A stretch of DNA of 64,000 nucleotides from positions 1 through 64,000 of the forward strand of contig JAEWAY010000011.1 of the NCBI GenBank assembly GCA_023391415.1. Reading direction: 5' to 3'. The notes under the pieces were generated by a model, which did no database searches, was not told the origin of the DNA, and was given only the letters and a program-made list of their open reading frames with translations. The translations under genes and the position numbers were made by a program. Positions 35,428 to 44,340 of this stretch are shown piece after piece. Position 1 is the first letter of the stretch; the number at the start of each line of letters is the position of its first letter. The stretch is from Bacteroidota bacterium (GTDB taxonomy: Bacteria; Bacteroidota; Bacteroidia; Cytophagales; Cytophagaceae).

Positions 35428-35587
35428 TTTTTTAAATTGATTTATACGCTGATCTGTTCAGGCATATGGCACACTAGTTAAAAGGCGGACATGGGTCCGA
35501 CGTTCTATATACGGATAGTTGTCAAAAACAATCGGATAATTTTCTGTTTTTTTTCAACAAAAATGAGAAGGGATGATTCAAGATGGA

Positions 35588-36052
35588 TTAGTCTTGCAGA
35601 AAACTCCAAAAAGCGAGCGATTGATCAAATATCAGAGAGAGGATAAACGCCCAGAACAGGCAGCAAATCGCCATGGAAATAAAAATTTTGTGTTTAGCCG
35701 CTCCGAGGGTGGAAGCCAGCAACGCGCCTATGACCGGACCGAATACTACCGGAGTCAGGAAAGCGACTCCTTTTATTCCATATTTTCGGATAAAGCGTAC
35801 TTTCTTTCGGTTGCCGGGTGTAAATAGTTTTCGTTTACGAAAGAATTTTCTGAGGATAAATTTTCGGAATCGCTCTCCCGCGAATGTCAGAGTGATTACG
35901 GTGGTCATGGTACCGAGAGTGGTAAGTATGGTAGCTTCCAGTATAGTGAGATTTTGATACAGAGCTATCAGTGGAGCTGGTACGAATTTAAAGATCGCGG
36001 TAAAATATACGATCAGGTATTTGCCGAACCGCTCGGCGAAGTTTAGCTGCAT
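35588..36052 (-). CDS. Small integral membrane protein, Sm_multidrug_ex-like
   Basis: The 154-residue protein has about four hydrophobic segments, with a basic patch RKFILRKFFRKRKLF between segments 2 and 3. The central GIKGVAFLTPVVFGPVIGALLAS glycine/proline pattern resembles the 'small multidrug export' family. The substrate is unknown and the family name is not evidence of drug export. It sits between upp and the PorE-like gene on the same strand. Confidence 0.6.
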   Translation of the reverse strand: MQLNFAERFGKYLIVYFTAIFKFVPAPLIALYQNLTILEATILTTLGTMTTVITLTFAGERFRKFILRKFFRKRKLFTPGNRKKVRFIRKYGIKGVAFLTPVVFGPVIGALLASTLGAAKHKIFISMAICCLFWAFILSLIFDQSLAFWSFLQD

Positions 36053-36151
36053 TCAGATCGTCAAATTGATTGTGATAGCCATATCGCTGTATAACGCGTA
36101 AGGATTTAAAAAGGTTTGCTTCTTAAAGAAAAAAACCTGGATAGTGTATCG

Positions 36152-36799
36152 TTACAATTTTGTACCATAGGCCAAGTCTCCCGCGTCGCCAAGTCCCGGT
36201 ACGATATAGGATTGGGCGTTGAGATGATCGTCGACCGCGCCGAGCCAGAGAGAGCAGTCCGGCATATGTTCGCGGATATATTTTACGCCTTGCCTGCTCG
36301 CTATAATGGAAGCAATATGCGTATGGGCCGGTAAGCCGTATTTGCCGGTCAGTGTTTTCCAGGCCAGATAGAGTGATTGTCCTGTCGCCAGCATAGGGTC
36401 GGCGAGGATAAGAACCTTGTTGCTCAGATCCGGGGAAATGGAATACCCGGTTTTTATTTCAAACGATCCCTTGTCGTCTGTAATGTGTCTGTAGGAGGCG
36501 ACAAAGGCGTTTTCCGCTTTGTCGAAAATATTGAGAAACCCCTGATGAAAGGGGATGCCGGCCCGAAGTATGGTGGCTAAAATAATATGTTGATTAATAG
36601 AAAGTCCATCGGTGACGGCCAGAGGTGTTTGTATTTGAATTGATTGATAGGTTAGGGTTTTAGAGATTTCATAGGCCAGTATTTCGCCAACGCGCTCCAT
36701 ATTCCTCCGGAAACGAAGTCGGTCCCCCTGAATGGATGTATCTCGGAGTTCATTCAGGTATATGCTGGCGATTGATGGATTATCGGCGAGTATAAACAT
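36152..36799 (-). CDS. upp: Uracil phosphoribosyltransferase
   Basis: The 215-residue enzyme salvages uracil with PRPP to make UMP. The PRPP-binding loop VLILADPMLATGQS and the uracil-binding C-terminal YIVPGLGDAGDLAYGT are clear. It overlaps the upstream FemAB/GNAT-like gene by 20 bases on the same strand, an unusual partner for a salvage gene. Confidence 0.95.
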   Translation of the reverse strand: MFILADNPSIASIYLNELRDTSIQGDRLRFRRNMERVGEILAYEISKTLTYQSIQIQTPLAVTDGLSINQHIILATILRAGIPFHQGFLNIFDKAENAFVASYRHITDDKGSFEIKTGYSISPDLSNKVLILADPMLATGQSLYLAWKTLTGKYGLPAHTHIASIIASRQGVKYIREHMPDCSLWLGAVDDHLNAQSYIVPGLGDAGDLAYGTKL

Positions 36800-37745
36800 G
36801 GGATAGCATTTTCTTTATTTTCCTTATGTACGTTCTTTTGTCGTCGAAGAGATGAAAAAAAGTTCGTTCTTCGCCTCCAAAGCTTTTATAAAATCGAGCT
36901 AACGAGGGAACCTGACTACCTTCGAAGTCAAGGACGCGATCCTGTCCGGCGTAATCCCGGATCAGATGGTCGAAGACCGCGGACATGGCTCCCGACTGCC
37001 GGCCTTCTTCGGCCGACGCGCCAAAGATATAGACAATCTCTCTGGCGAGGAAAAGAAAAAGGCCTCCCGCTATAATTTCTCCTTGTTCGTTCCGGGCCGT
37101 ATAGATCCGACAGGCTTTCCGGCTTTCGCCAAGTTGGTATATTGTCCGGAAGTCGTTATAATGCTGGTTCGCGTATATGGGAGGAAGGCCTTTTCTGCTC
37201 TGTCTAAAGAGTATTATAAGTTTTTCAAGTTCGCCTTCCGTTCGCGTCTTGATCCCATTTTTGCCGGCTTTACGAATGTTCCTTTTTTGATTGGATGAAA
37301 ATTTTTCATAAAGGACCTGATATGGAGGTAAGAGATGTAGATGGTGTGTAACTTGCTGGTATATGGGAAGGCTTTCTGTTAGCGGGGCCAGGAGGAGATT
37401 GTTGCCGATATTGAACCGATAACTGACGAACGCGTTGGTTTTCAACCATCTGAATAGTATTTGCTTCAGATCGTCCGGATTAGGGGACTTGCCGTCTACG
37501 GTATAGACGCCCAATTGCTGTATGGCGAAGGGGGTATTGATCTGGGTGTAAAAGAATTTTCGCTCCGGTAGAAAGGGCATAACGGCGATCAGCCGATCGT
37601 CTTCTGTAAACTGAATGGCTTTCCAGTTTGGAGAAAGCGCGCTCAGATACCAGAATCGCGCGTAGATATTGCCTTGCTCGCTCGAATCTATAAAATGATC
37701 CCATTGTTCAGGGTTGATATCGCGCGCGGACAGTATCTTATACAT
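36780..37745 (-). CDS. FemAB/GNAT-like acyltransferase
   Basis: The 321-residue protein has the double-GNAT outline of FemAB/BioF2-like enzymes: NIYARFWYLSALSPNW near residue 26, KFSSNQKRNIRKAGKNGI near 150, then a second lobe with GEIIAGGLFLFLAREIVYIFGAS and FEGSQVPSLARFYKSFGG. Such enzymes transfer amino-acyl or acyl groups to cell-surface molecules. The substrate is unknown. It starts 3 bases after the upstream polysaccharide deacetylase stop, which supports an envelope or exopolysaccharide role. Confidence 0.75.
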   Translation of the reverse strand: MYKILSARDINPEQWDHFIDSSEQGNIYARFWYLSALSPNWKAIQFTEDDRLIAVMPFLPERKFFYTQINTPFAIQQLGVYTVDGKSPNPDDLKQILFRWLKTNAFVSYRFNIGNNLLLAPLTESLPIYQQVTHHLHLLPPYQVLYEKFSSNQKRNIRKAGKNGIKTRTEGELEKLIILFRQSRKGLPPIYANQHYNDFRTIYQLGESRKACRIYTARNEQGEIIAGGLFLFLAREIVYIFGASAEEGRQSGAMSAVFDHLIRDYAGQDRVLDFEGSQVPSLARFYKSFGGEERTFFHLFDDKRTYIRKIKKMLSHVYTRR

Positions 37746-37748
37746 TAT

Positions 37749-39059
37749 TTATTGGGTATCGGTTAGTAAGGTTCGGATAATATCTTCATAGGTATCACTC
37801 CAGTTTTTCCACATGCCTTTTCCTCCTATGGACTCATTGTGAAATATGTATGTCAGGTGCCCCCCTGTATCTTTTAGAGGCTGGGTAAGTCTTTTAACGT
37901 ATGGAATCACTTCCTTGCTTCTCTTTCTCATATAGACTTTCATGCCTGTATCCATAAACGCGAATGGGATAACCCGGAGGTCTGTCTTTTGATTGCTCTT
38001 GAGATCGAAAAAATAAAATGGAGTCGAGGTGCCGGCGCGGTATCCACCGGTCGCCGCGTAGCCCATGGAGTAGTCTTCCTTGATCCCAAGCCGGATCAGA
38101 TTGTGGTAAGTATCAGGAAGGTTAAGCTTTAAATAATGTTGTCTGCTCGCGGTCACCGGGGTGTTTGTAATGTCTTCCAGCCTGGATTTTTCCAGGGCCA
38201 GTTGTTCAAACGATCCATTGGACGAATAGGATGGATGCATACCTACCTGACCACGGGAACTAAGCTCGCGTATGATCTTTCGATAGCTGGTGTTGGTATG
38301 GGACAGGTTGCGGTCGTATTTGGAAAGGTCGCCCAACAATACAAAATACCTGGGTTCGGTGTGGTACTTTTCATGGATCATGGACTGTTTTTCATAGCTG
38401 TCGAAAGGATCTTGTTCCAATCGAAGTATGACTTTGGCTCTTTTCTTAAACTTTCGGAAGTTGAGGGTCAACAGATGCCGTGAAAGCTGGGCGGAGTTTC
38501 TCAAAAGACCTTTATGCTGGTACGCGAAGGCGTTGTCGATATCGATGGTTGGTGTAAACGTGAAAGCGGGTCTGGAGATAAGAAGGTAGGGAAAGAGCTC
38601 TTCGAGCAGACTTTTTAGTCGTGTTACCCAGATGTTGACAATCGGATATTCCAGAAACTTACCCTTGAAACATATGCTGTCCTGATGGTTGTATCGGTTG
38701 TGCTTGTCCCGTTGATGCGGAAGGTATTCCTCATATCGGGATATCAGATAAAAGGTGGCGGCGAACAGGTCAAAAGGTAAAAGACCGGCTTTGACAGGGA
38801 AAAAGGCGTTGTAACCTTTCCATGGTTGGAATTCGATATGCTGAGGAACGATGTCTTTTTCAAAAAGCAGATGATGGGATTGAAAGAAAGCCGAATCACC
38901 GAAGCTCGCGGAACCGTAGGAAAATCTGGCGCCGGCCCAGTTCATGAAAAAACTTTCCTGATCAGTGAGTTGAATATCGATTTTCAAAATTTCACCAAAA
39001 ATATAATTCATGGTATATTCAACGCGACTGGTTATTTCAGGTACATGAATTAAAATCAT
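37749..39059 (-). CDS. Polysaccharide deacetylase-family protein (DUF7033-type)
   Basis: The 436-residue protein has an N-terminal domain of about 170 residues of DUF7033 type. A NodB-like deacetylase domain opens with the metal-binding TPTIDIDNAF and includes QVGMHPSYSSNGSFEQL, where the His-Pro-Ser resembles the zinc motif. A late segment YIFHNESIGGKGMWKNW closes it. It probably removes acyl groups from an exopolysaccharide. It is the first gene of a short leftward operon with the FemAB-like gene and upp, and is divergent from the RemB/Wzi-like gene. Confidence 0.8.
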   Translation of the reverse strand: MILIHVPEITSRVEYTMNYIFGEILKIDIQLTDQESFFMNWAGARFSYGSASFGDSAFFQSHHLLFEKDIVPQHIEFQPWKGYNAFFPVKAGLLPFDLFAATFYLISRYEEYLPHQRDKHNRYNHQDSICFKGKFLEYPIVNIWVTRLKSLLEELFPYLLISRPAFTFTPTIDIDNAFAYQHKGLLRNSAQLSRHLLTLNFRKFKKRAKVILRLEQDPFDSYEKQSMIHEKYHTEPRYFVLLGDLSKYDRNLSHTNTSYRKIIRELSSRGQVGMHPSYSSNGSFEQLALEKSRLEDITNTPVTASRQHYLKLNLPDTYHNLIRLGIKEDYSMGYAATGGYRAGTSTPFYFFDLKSNQKTDLRVIPFAFMDTGMKVYMRKRSKEVIPYVKRLTQPLKDTGGHLTYIFHNESIGGKGMWKNWSDTYEDIIRTLLTDTQ

Positions 39060-39099
39060 GCGGTATTGATTAAATAAAAGATGTCTTTTTTAATGAATA

Positions 39100-40845
39100 A
39101 TGACGCGATTTTACGTTAATTTTGTCAAAAAAGCTGAATTGCCTGCCTTTTCGTTTAATTCCGGTATCCTAAAAGCTACCTTTGTGGTATCGTCGCGCTC
39201 CATCGTCGCTATCTTATCCGTCCTGTTTCCGGCCCTCGTATCCGGGCAAGCCACTTACGCGCCACTCGATCGGGAGTATTATCATCTGATTGACCGGTAT
39301 GAGATTCTTTCGCCCGGATTGGCCAGGCAGTTTCATTCGGCGGTAAAGCCCATTAGCCGAAAAGCGATCGCTTTGTTCGCGGATTCCATACATCTGGATT
39401 CGGCGCGTTTGTCTTCCCGGGATCGGTTTAATCTACAATATCTTAAAGACGATAATTGGGAATGGTCTGATCAGGCGCGGGAACAGCGACCTTTTCTTCG
39501 TCATTTTTATCATCGGCCAGCCGGGCTGTATACTGTGCGGACGGGAGAACTCATGCTTCAGGTAAATCCGGTTTTGTATTTTGGCGTAGGTAAAAGTAAT
39601 GTGGACGAACAGTTGTCGATCAATACAAGGGGCGCGACCGTACGCGGTACGATCAGCGATAAGGTTGGTTTTCATACTTTTTTCGCGGATAATCAGGTTT
39701 TTTCTCCTTCCTATGTCGACGACTATATCTCCCGGACGGAAGCTTTTCCACAGGAGGGCTACACAAAGGGATTTAAAAACGGAGGATATGACTTTATAAC
39801 AGCCAGCGGCTATATTACCTTTAGCCCGGTCAAATGTATTGATGTACAGTTTGGGCATGATAAAAACAATATCGGAGACGGCTACCGGACGTTGATCTTG
39901 TCCGACGCGATGAGCAACTATACTTTCTTAAAGATCAATACGAAGGTCTGGAAAGTAAATTATCAGAATATTTTCGCCCAGCTCAACGCGGACGTGTATT
40001 ATAAAAACGCGATGATGCCCAAGAAGTATATGGCTTTTCACCATCTGAGCGTGGATATCGGGAAACATCTGACGGTTGGGTTGTTCGAGTCGGTTGTATT
40101 TAGCCGGGGGGATAGCGGACAAGGGCAGTATGATATCAACTATCTGAATCCGATTATATTCTATCGGTCTATTGAACAGCAACTCGGAAGCGAGGACAAC
40201 GCGCTGCTCGGGATGAACTGGAAGCTGAACTTTCTTCGGCGTTTTAGTTTTTACGGACAGGTGGCTCTGGACGAATTTATGCTGAAACACGTAAAGGCGA
40301 TGAACGGATGGTGGGCCAATAAGCAAGGAGCGCAGGCGGGAATTAAATATATTAACGTGGCGGGGATAAAGAATCTGGACGCGCAGTTTGAAGCCAACGC
40401 GATCAGGCCTTATATGTACTCGCACATAAGCAAGAGGCAAAGTTACACCCATTATAACCATCCCATGGCTCATCCGCGGGGGGCCAATCTGTTTGAAATG
40501 CTCGCTGTCATAAGGTACCAGCCTCTGGATCGATTGCGGCTGTGCGGTAAGTTCTTTCATACTATTTATGGTGACGACGGCGTTGGTCAGAACTGGGGTG
40601 GAGATGTGTTGAAGAGCTATGTGACCAGAGAGCGGGAGCTGGACAATAAGATCGGACAGGGGGACAGGATGACGATCAATTACGCGAGTGTGACCGCGAG
40701 CTGGCAAATGTACCATAATGTGTTTCTGGATCTGAGTCCGGTAGTGAGAATACAGGAATCTCCGGTCGGTTCCCTCAATAAAAAGGATCTGTTTGTAATG
40801 GCTGGTTTTCGCTGGAATGTTCCTCAGCGTTTGCAAGAGTTTTAG
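39100..40845 (+). CDS. RemB/capsule-assembly Wzi-like outer-membrane protein
   Basis: The 581-residue protein begins its mature part with YAPLDREYYHLIDRYEI, followed by beta-strand-rich sequence typical of Wzi/RemB-type barrels, with FGHDKNNIGDGYRTLILSD near residue 255. Wzi anchors capsule at the outer membrane; RemB is a gliding-associated surface protein. The signal peptide starts only near residue 29, after a 28-residue polar stretch, so the ATG at 39100 is doubtful. A GTG at 39184 gives a normal signal peptide, but a TACCTTTG (TAnnTTTG) sequence runs into it. Confidence 0.75.
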   Translation: MTRFYVNFVKKAELPAFSFNSGILKATFVVSSRSIVAILSVLFPALVSGQATYAPLDREYYHLIDRYEILSPGLARQFHSAVKPISRKAIALFADSIHLDSARLSSRDRFNLQYLKDDNWEWSDQAREQRPFLRHFYHRPAGLYTVRTGELMLQVNPVLYFGVGKSNVDEQLSINTRGATVRGTISDKVGFHTFFADNQVFSPSYVDDYISRTEAFPQEGYTKGFKNGGYDFITASGYITFSPVKCIDVQFGHDKNNIGDGYRTLILSDAMSNYTFLKINTKVWKVNYQNIFAQLNADVYYKNAMMPKKYMAFHHLSVDIGKHLTVGLFESVVFSRGDSGQGQYDINYLNPIIFYRSIEQQLGSEDNALLGMNWKLNFLRRFSFYGQVALDEFMLKHVKAMNGWWANKQGAQAGIKYINVAGIKNLDAQFEANAIRPYMYSHISKRQSYTHYNHPMAHPRGANLFEMLAVIRYQPLDRLRLCGKFFHTIYGDDGVGQNWGGDVLKSYVTRERELDNKIGQGDRMTINYASVTASWQMYHNVFLDLSPVVRIQESPVGSLNKKDLFVMAGFRWNVPQRLQEF

Positions 40846-40853
40846 AGAATATC

Positions 40854-42692
40854 ATGAAGCAATATTTTAGAATTTTAAGTTTTGGAAGACCCTACGCGTC
40901 CGATGTGCCTAAATACTTCGTGTTCGCGTTGCTCGCTACCATTTTTGGAGTACTTAACTTTACCTTGCTTATACCCTTTCTGGATATTTTGTTCGCGAAC
41001 GAAAATCAGGCCAGGCAAGCCGTAGTCGCGGAGTTTCCGGAATTTCACTTTGGGATCAGCTATTTCAAGGACCTGTTTCACTATTACTTCAATCATTATC
41101 TGCGCTTATATGGGCAGGAAGGAGCACTGAAATTTGTATGCGTCATTATTCTTTTTTCTGTTTTTATTTCCAATTTTTTCAGATATCTGGCGCAGCGTAC
41201 TATGGGCAAGGTCAAGGCTCGAGTGGTCAGGAATCTTAGAAAAACGGTATATCACAGACTTTTGGATTTTGAACTCGCTTTTTTTACCAATGAGAAAAAA
41301 GGAGACATGATGGCCAGAGTGACCAGCGACGTACAGGAAATAGAGATTTCCGTCGTGGATACGTTTAGTACTTTTTTGCGGGATCCTATTACGATCATCT
41401 CATATTTTACGGCCCTTTTTCTTATATCTCTAGAGTTGACGCAATTTGTCTTTTTATATCTGCCTATTTCGTTCTTCATTTTGGCCGAGATTACCAAACG
41501 TATTAAGCGTAGCGCTGTCATGGGACAGGGTTATCTTGGTGAAATATTAAGTGTGGTGGATGAGACTATGGGAGGAATCCGGATTGTAAAAGGATTTGTC
41601 GCCGAGAAATTTATGAAAAGCCGTTTTGACAAGGTCAATGAAGGCTACGCCAATGTATACCGTTCCATGGTCAATAAAAGAGAATTCTCAAGCCCTTTGT
41701 CGGAATTTCTGGGAGTAACGTTGGTAACCGGTATGCTTTTGTATGGAGGTTTGCTTATACTTCGCGGCGATTCTGATTTGAAGTCGACGGAGTTTCTGCC
41801 CTATATTTTTATCCTTGTCCAGATTCTGGTGCCGATCAAGGCCGTGTCCAACTCCTTTAGTCATATACAGCGCGGGTTGGTGGCTGGTGAGCGGATTTTT
41901 ACACTACTGGATCGGAAGATCGTGATAAGGGAAGCGGAGAAACCAGTTGTACTGGACTCTTTTAAATCCACGATTGAATATGATCGGGTAACGTTCGCCT
42001 ATGAATCGGAGATTATATTGAAAGACGTCAGTTTTACCATTGAAAAGGGCAAAACAATCGCTCTGGTGGGGCCATCCGGTGGTGGCAAATCGACCCTGGC
42101 GGATTTATTGCCACGATTTTATGATCCCATCGCCGGCGAAATTCGGATCGATGGGATTCCTATCAGAGATATCTCATTTGAGTCGCTACGCAAGCAGATG
42201 GGTATAGTAACCCAGGAATCCATACTGTTTAATGATACGATCGCCAATAACATCGCTTTTGGCATGCCAGGTATCAGCGAGGACGATATTGAGCGGGCTG
42301 CCAAAATAGCCAACGCCCACGAGTTTATTTTGAAGACGGAACAGGGATATCAGACCGTGATTGGCGAGCGGGGAATGAAGCTTAGCGGAGGGCAGCGTCA
42401 GCGCATCAGTATCGCCAGAGCTATACTGAAGAATCCTCCTATCCTGATATTGGATGAAGCGACCTCCGCGCTTGATAACGAGTCGGAAAAGCTGGTACAG
42501 GAAGCTTTGACCAACCTGATGAAAAACAGGACGTCCATTGTAATAGCGCACCGGCTTTCCACGATTCAGCACGCGGATGAAATTATTGTGATAGAACGGG
42601 GCAAGATTGTCGAACGGGGTACGCATGAGAGTCTGCTGGAGGGGCAGGGCCTGTACAGGAAGCTCCATGGAATGACTGTGGAGAATCTATAA
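40854..42692 (+). CDS. MsbA-like ABC exporter (fused permease and ATPase)
   Basis: The 612-residue half-transporter has six hydrophobic segments in the first 330 residues. The ATPase domain has Walker A GPSGGGKST, signature LSGGQRQRISIARA, Walker B ILILDEATSALD and switch His in IVIAHRLST. Members export lipids, lipid-linked sugars or drugs as homodimers. Its start 8 bases after the RemB/Wzi-like gene implies an operon and suggests lipid or surface-polysaccharide export. Confidence 0.93.
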   Translation: MKQYFRILSFGRPYASDVPKYFVFALLATIFGVLNFTLLIPFLDILFANENQARQAVVAEFPEFHFGISYFKDLFHYYFNHYLRLYGQEGALKFVCVIILFSVFISNFFRYLAQRTMGKVKARVVRNLRKTVYHRLLDFELAFFTNEKKGDMMARVTSDVQEIEISVVDTFSTFLRDPITIISYFTALFLISLELTQFVFLYLPISFFILAEITKRIKRSAVMGQGYLGEILSVVDETMGGIRIVKGFVAEKFMKSRFDKVNEGYANVYRSMVNKREFSSPLSEFLGVTLVTGMLLYGGLLILRGDSDLKSTEFLPYIFILVQILVPIKAVSNSFSHIQRGLVAGERIFTLLDRKIVIREAEKPVVLDSFKSTIEYDRVTFAYESEIILKDVSFTIEKGKTIALVGPSGGGKSTLADLLPRFYDPIAGEIRIDGIPIRDISFESLRKQMGIVTQESILFNDTIANNIAFGMPGISEDDIERAAKIANAHEFILKTEQGYQTVIGERGMKLSGGQRQRISIARAILKNPPILILDEATSALDNESEKLVQEALTNLMKNRTSIVIAHRLSTIQHADEIIVIERGKIVERGTHESLLEGQGLYRKLHGMTVENL

Positions 42693-42724
42693 GCATTCTA
42701 TAGTCGCTTCAAGGAATTGTCTTC

Positions 42725-42758
42725 GTCTGGCTTAGGGACTAAATTGCCTGAGCCGGAC
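42725..42758 (+). terminator. 12-bp hairpin after the ABC exporter
   Basis: GTCTGGCTTAGG (42725-42736) pairs with CCTGAGCCGGAC (42747-42758), two pairs being G-U. Downstream T-tracts are broken (CATTTTTCATTTTT), so it is a weak terminator candidate. Confidence 0.45.
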
Positions 42759-42823
42759 AAACATTTTTCATTTTTGGAGATTTGTTATAAGATATCATTT
42801 TTATAATCAGGAAAAAATACCGC

Positions 42824-43204
42824 ATGAAGATGAAAGGCCTGGTTTATACCTGTACACTGTTTCTGGTCATTCTCCCCTTTGTCCTTATTACGGACATATT
42901 TCCGTTTTTACGCTTCGGCATGTTCGCGGAACCTGTAAAGAAAGATCGTCCGGCCGAGCTTTTTTTTGTTATGTACTATAAGGACTATCAATGGAAGAAG
43001 TTTGATCCGGAAGAATACGAGCTACAGGACGAAGCTTTTCAGTATCTGGCCCGTAACTACTATTATCGTCGGGAGGGGCAGTCGCTTTTGGCCAAGCTTC
43101 ATCGCTCGGATATTATAAGAGGCGATTACTGGCGTTTTTATAGAGTTTCTTTTCCACCCGGTTTTCCAGAATTTCGGGACACTGTATTAATAAGCTCGCT
43201 GTAA
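42824..43204 (+). CDS. Membrane-anchored protein paired with an HTTM-like protein
   Basis: The 126-residue protein has one N-terminal hydrophobic segment (YTCTLFLVILPFVLI), then DIFPFLRFGMFAEP, a pattern of the 'FP-x-x-x-x-MF' kind often seen beside HTTM-domain proteins. The rest is a soluble domain rich in Tyr and Arg. It overlaps the next gene by one base (TAATG), so the products are probably made together. Its role is unknown. Confidence 0.65.
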   Translation: MKMKGLVYTCTLFLVILPFVLITDIFPFLRFGMFAEPVKKDRPAELFFVMYYKDYQWKKFDPEEYELQDEAFQYLARNYYYRREGQSLLAKLHRSDIIRGDYWRFYRVSFPPGFPEFRDTVLISSL

Positions 43205-44340
43205 TGAGAAGAAAGCGTATCGTCTATGCTCTTGTTATTTGCGCTTTATCGTTCATTTTACCGGTTACACTTTACGTGTTTTTTGGCGAAAAACTTTTGC
43301 TTCAGGCTTATCTTGGCGAAGAACCGGATTGGCTTCATAGAATCATAGAAGCGCTTTATCCGCGGTTTTTCGCGGAGAAAAACCGGTTGGAAATTAGTTT
43401 TTTCGTTTCCAAGATTGATCAGCTCGTCATACGATACGCTCTGGTGCTGCTTTGCGGTGTTCTGGTGTATTGCTTATATGAGGGGTATCCCGATTTTAGG
43501 CGGCGTCTGTCTGATTTCGCGGAAACTTCCACCACGATTCATAATGTGTATATACTCCGGGTTCTTTTTTTTCTGATACTTCTAATCGCTACCAGAGATG
43601 TATATCAAGATCTGAAAGCCCTGGGGCATTTGTCCGCGTTCTATAGCCCTGTAGGTATATTGCGACTCGTTCATCTGCCATTTCCCGGCCAGTACGCCTC
43701 TTTTCTTCTGTATGGCCTCTTGTTTTTGGCTTCGATACTGGTCATTTTCGGAGTACGACCAGTGTTGTTCTCCATAGTGGCGGCGGTATGCTTCATATTG
43801 TATCAGGCGTATCTGTATAGCTTTGAAAAGATTGATCATGGTTACGCTCCGTTTACCTATGCCTGTATGCTGTTTCCTTTCCTGCTGTGGGAGCGGGCCA
43901 AAGCGAAAAAGGAAGATCTCGTACGTTTCAGTTCATGGTCTTTGCAATTGATCCTGATTGTCACCTGTCTCGTGTATTTCTTGTCAGGGCTTGAAAAGAT
44001 ATTAATTTCAGGCGTTAGCTGGTTGTCGCCGGTGACTTTCAAAACGTATTTATTGCTTCATGATACGGTAATTGGCAAGAAAGTAGCGTCCATCGATTTT
44101 TTAGTCGTATTGTTTCCCGCGCTGGCTTTGCTCCTTCAACTGTGTTTTCCCCTGATGTTGTTTTTTAAGAGTCTGAAATTTCTGATTCTTCCCGCGGGAC
44201 TTCTTTTTCACATTGGCACAGTCATGCTTTTTGGTATCAGTAGTTTTGAAAATCCCTGGCTTTTTAACTATATATTTTTCTTTGACTGGAGTGGTTTAGG
44301 AGCCAGGCTGTCCTTTCTGCCTCCGTATTTCCGAACCTGA
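43204..44340 (+). CDS. HTTM-domain-like polytopic membrane protein
   Basis: The 378-residue protein has about eight hydrophobic segments. The sequence LPFPGQYASFLLYGLLFLASI, a central YFLSGLEKILISGVSWLS and the closing NPWLFNYIFFFDW resemble the horizontally transferred transmembrane (HTTM) domain found in vitamin K-dependent carboxylase-like proteins. No function is assignable. It is coupled to the 126-residue protein upstream and overlaps the convergent membrane-protein gene by 45 bases. Confidence 0.65.
   Translation: MRRKRIVYALVICALSFILPVTLYVFFGEKLLLQAYLGEEPDWLHRIIEALYPRFFAEKNRLEISFFVSKIDQLVIRYALVLLCGVLVYCLYEGYPDFRRRLSDFAETSTTIHNVYILRVLFFLILLIATRDVYQDLKALGHLSAFYSPVGILRLVHLPFPGQYASFLLYGLLFLASILVIFGVRPVLFSIVAAVCFILYQAYLYSFEKIDHGYAPFTYACMLFPFLLWERAKAKKEDLVRFSSWSLQLILIVTCLVYFLSGLEKILISGVSWLSPVTFKTYLLLHDTVIGKKVASIDFLVVLFPALALLLQLCFPLMLFFKSLKFLILPAGLLFHIGTVMLFGISSFENPWLFNYIFFFDWSGLGARLSFLPPYFRT

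Noticed and set aside
35490..35520. CGGACATGGGTCCG inverted repeat before the PorE-like gene, compared with the palindrome at 194-207
   Set aside because: Only 5-bp arms with the half-sites in the opposite arrangement, so not the same site.
39928..40836. 302-codon minus-strand open frame opposite the RemB/Wzi-like gene
   Set aside because: Shadow frame; the plus-strand protein has a signal peptide and coherent beta-barrel pattern.
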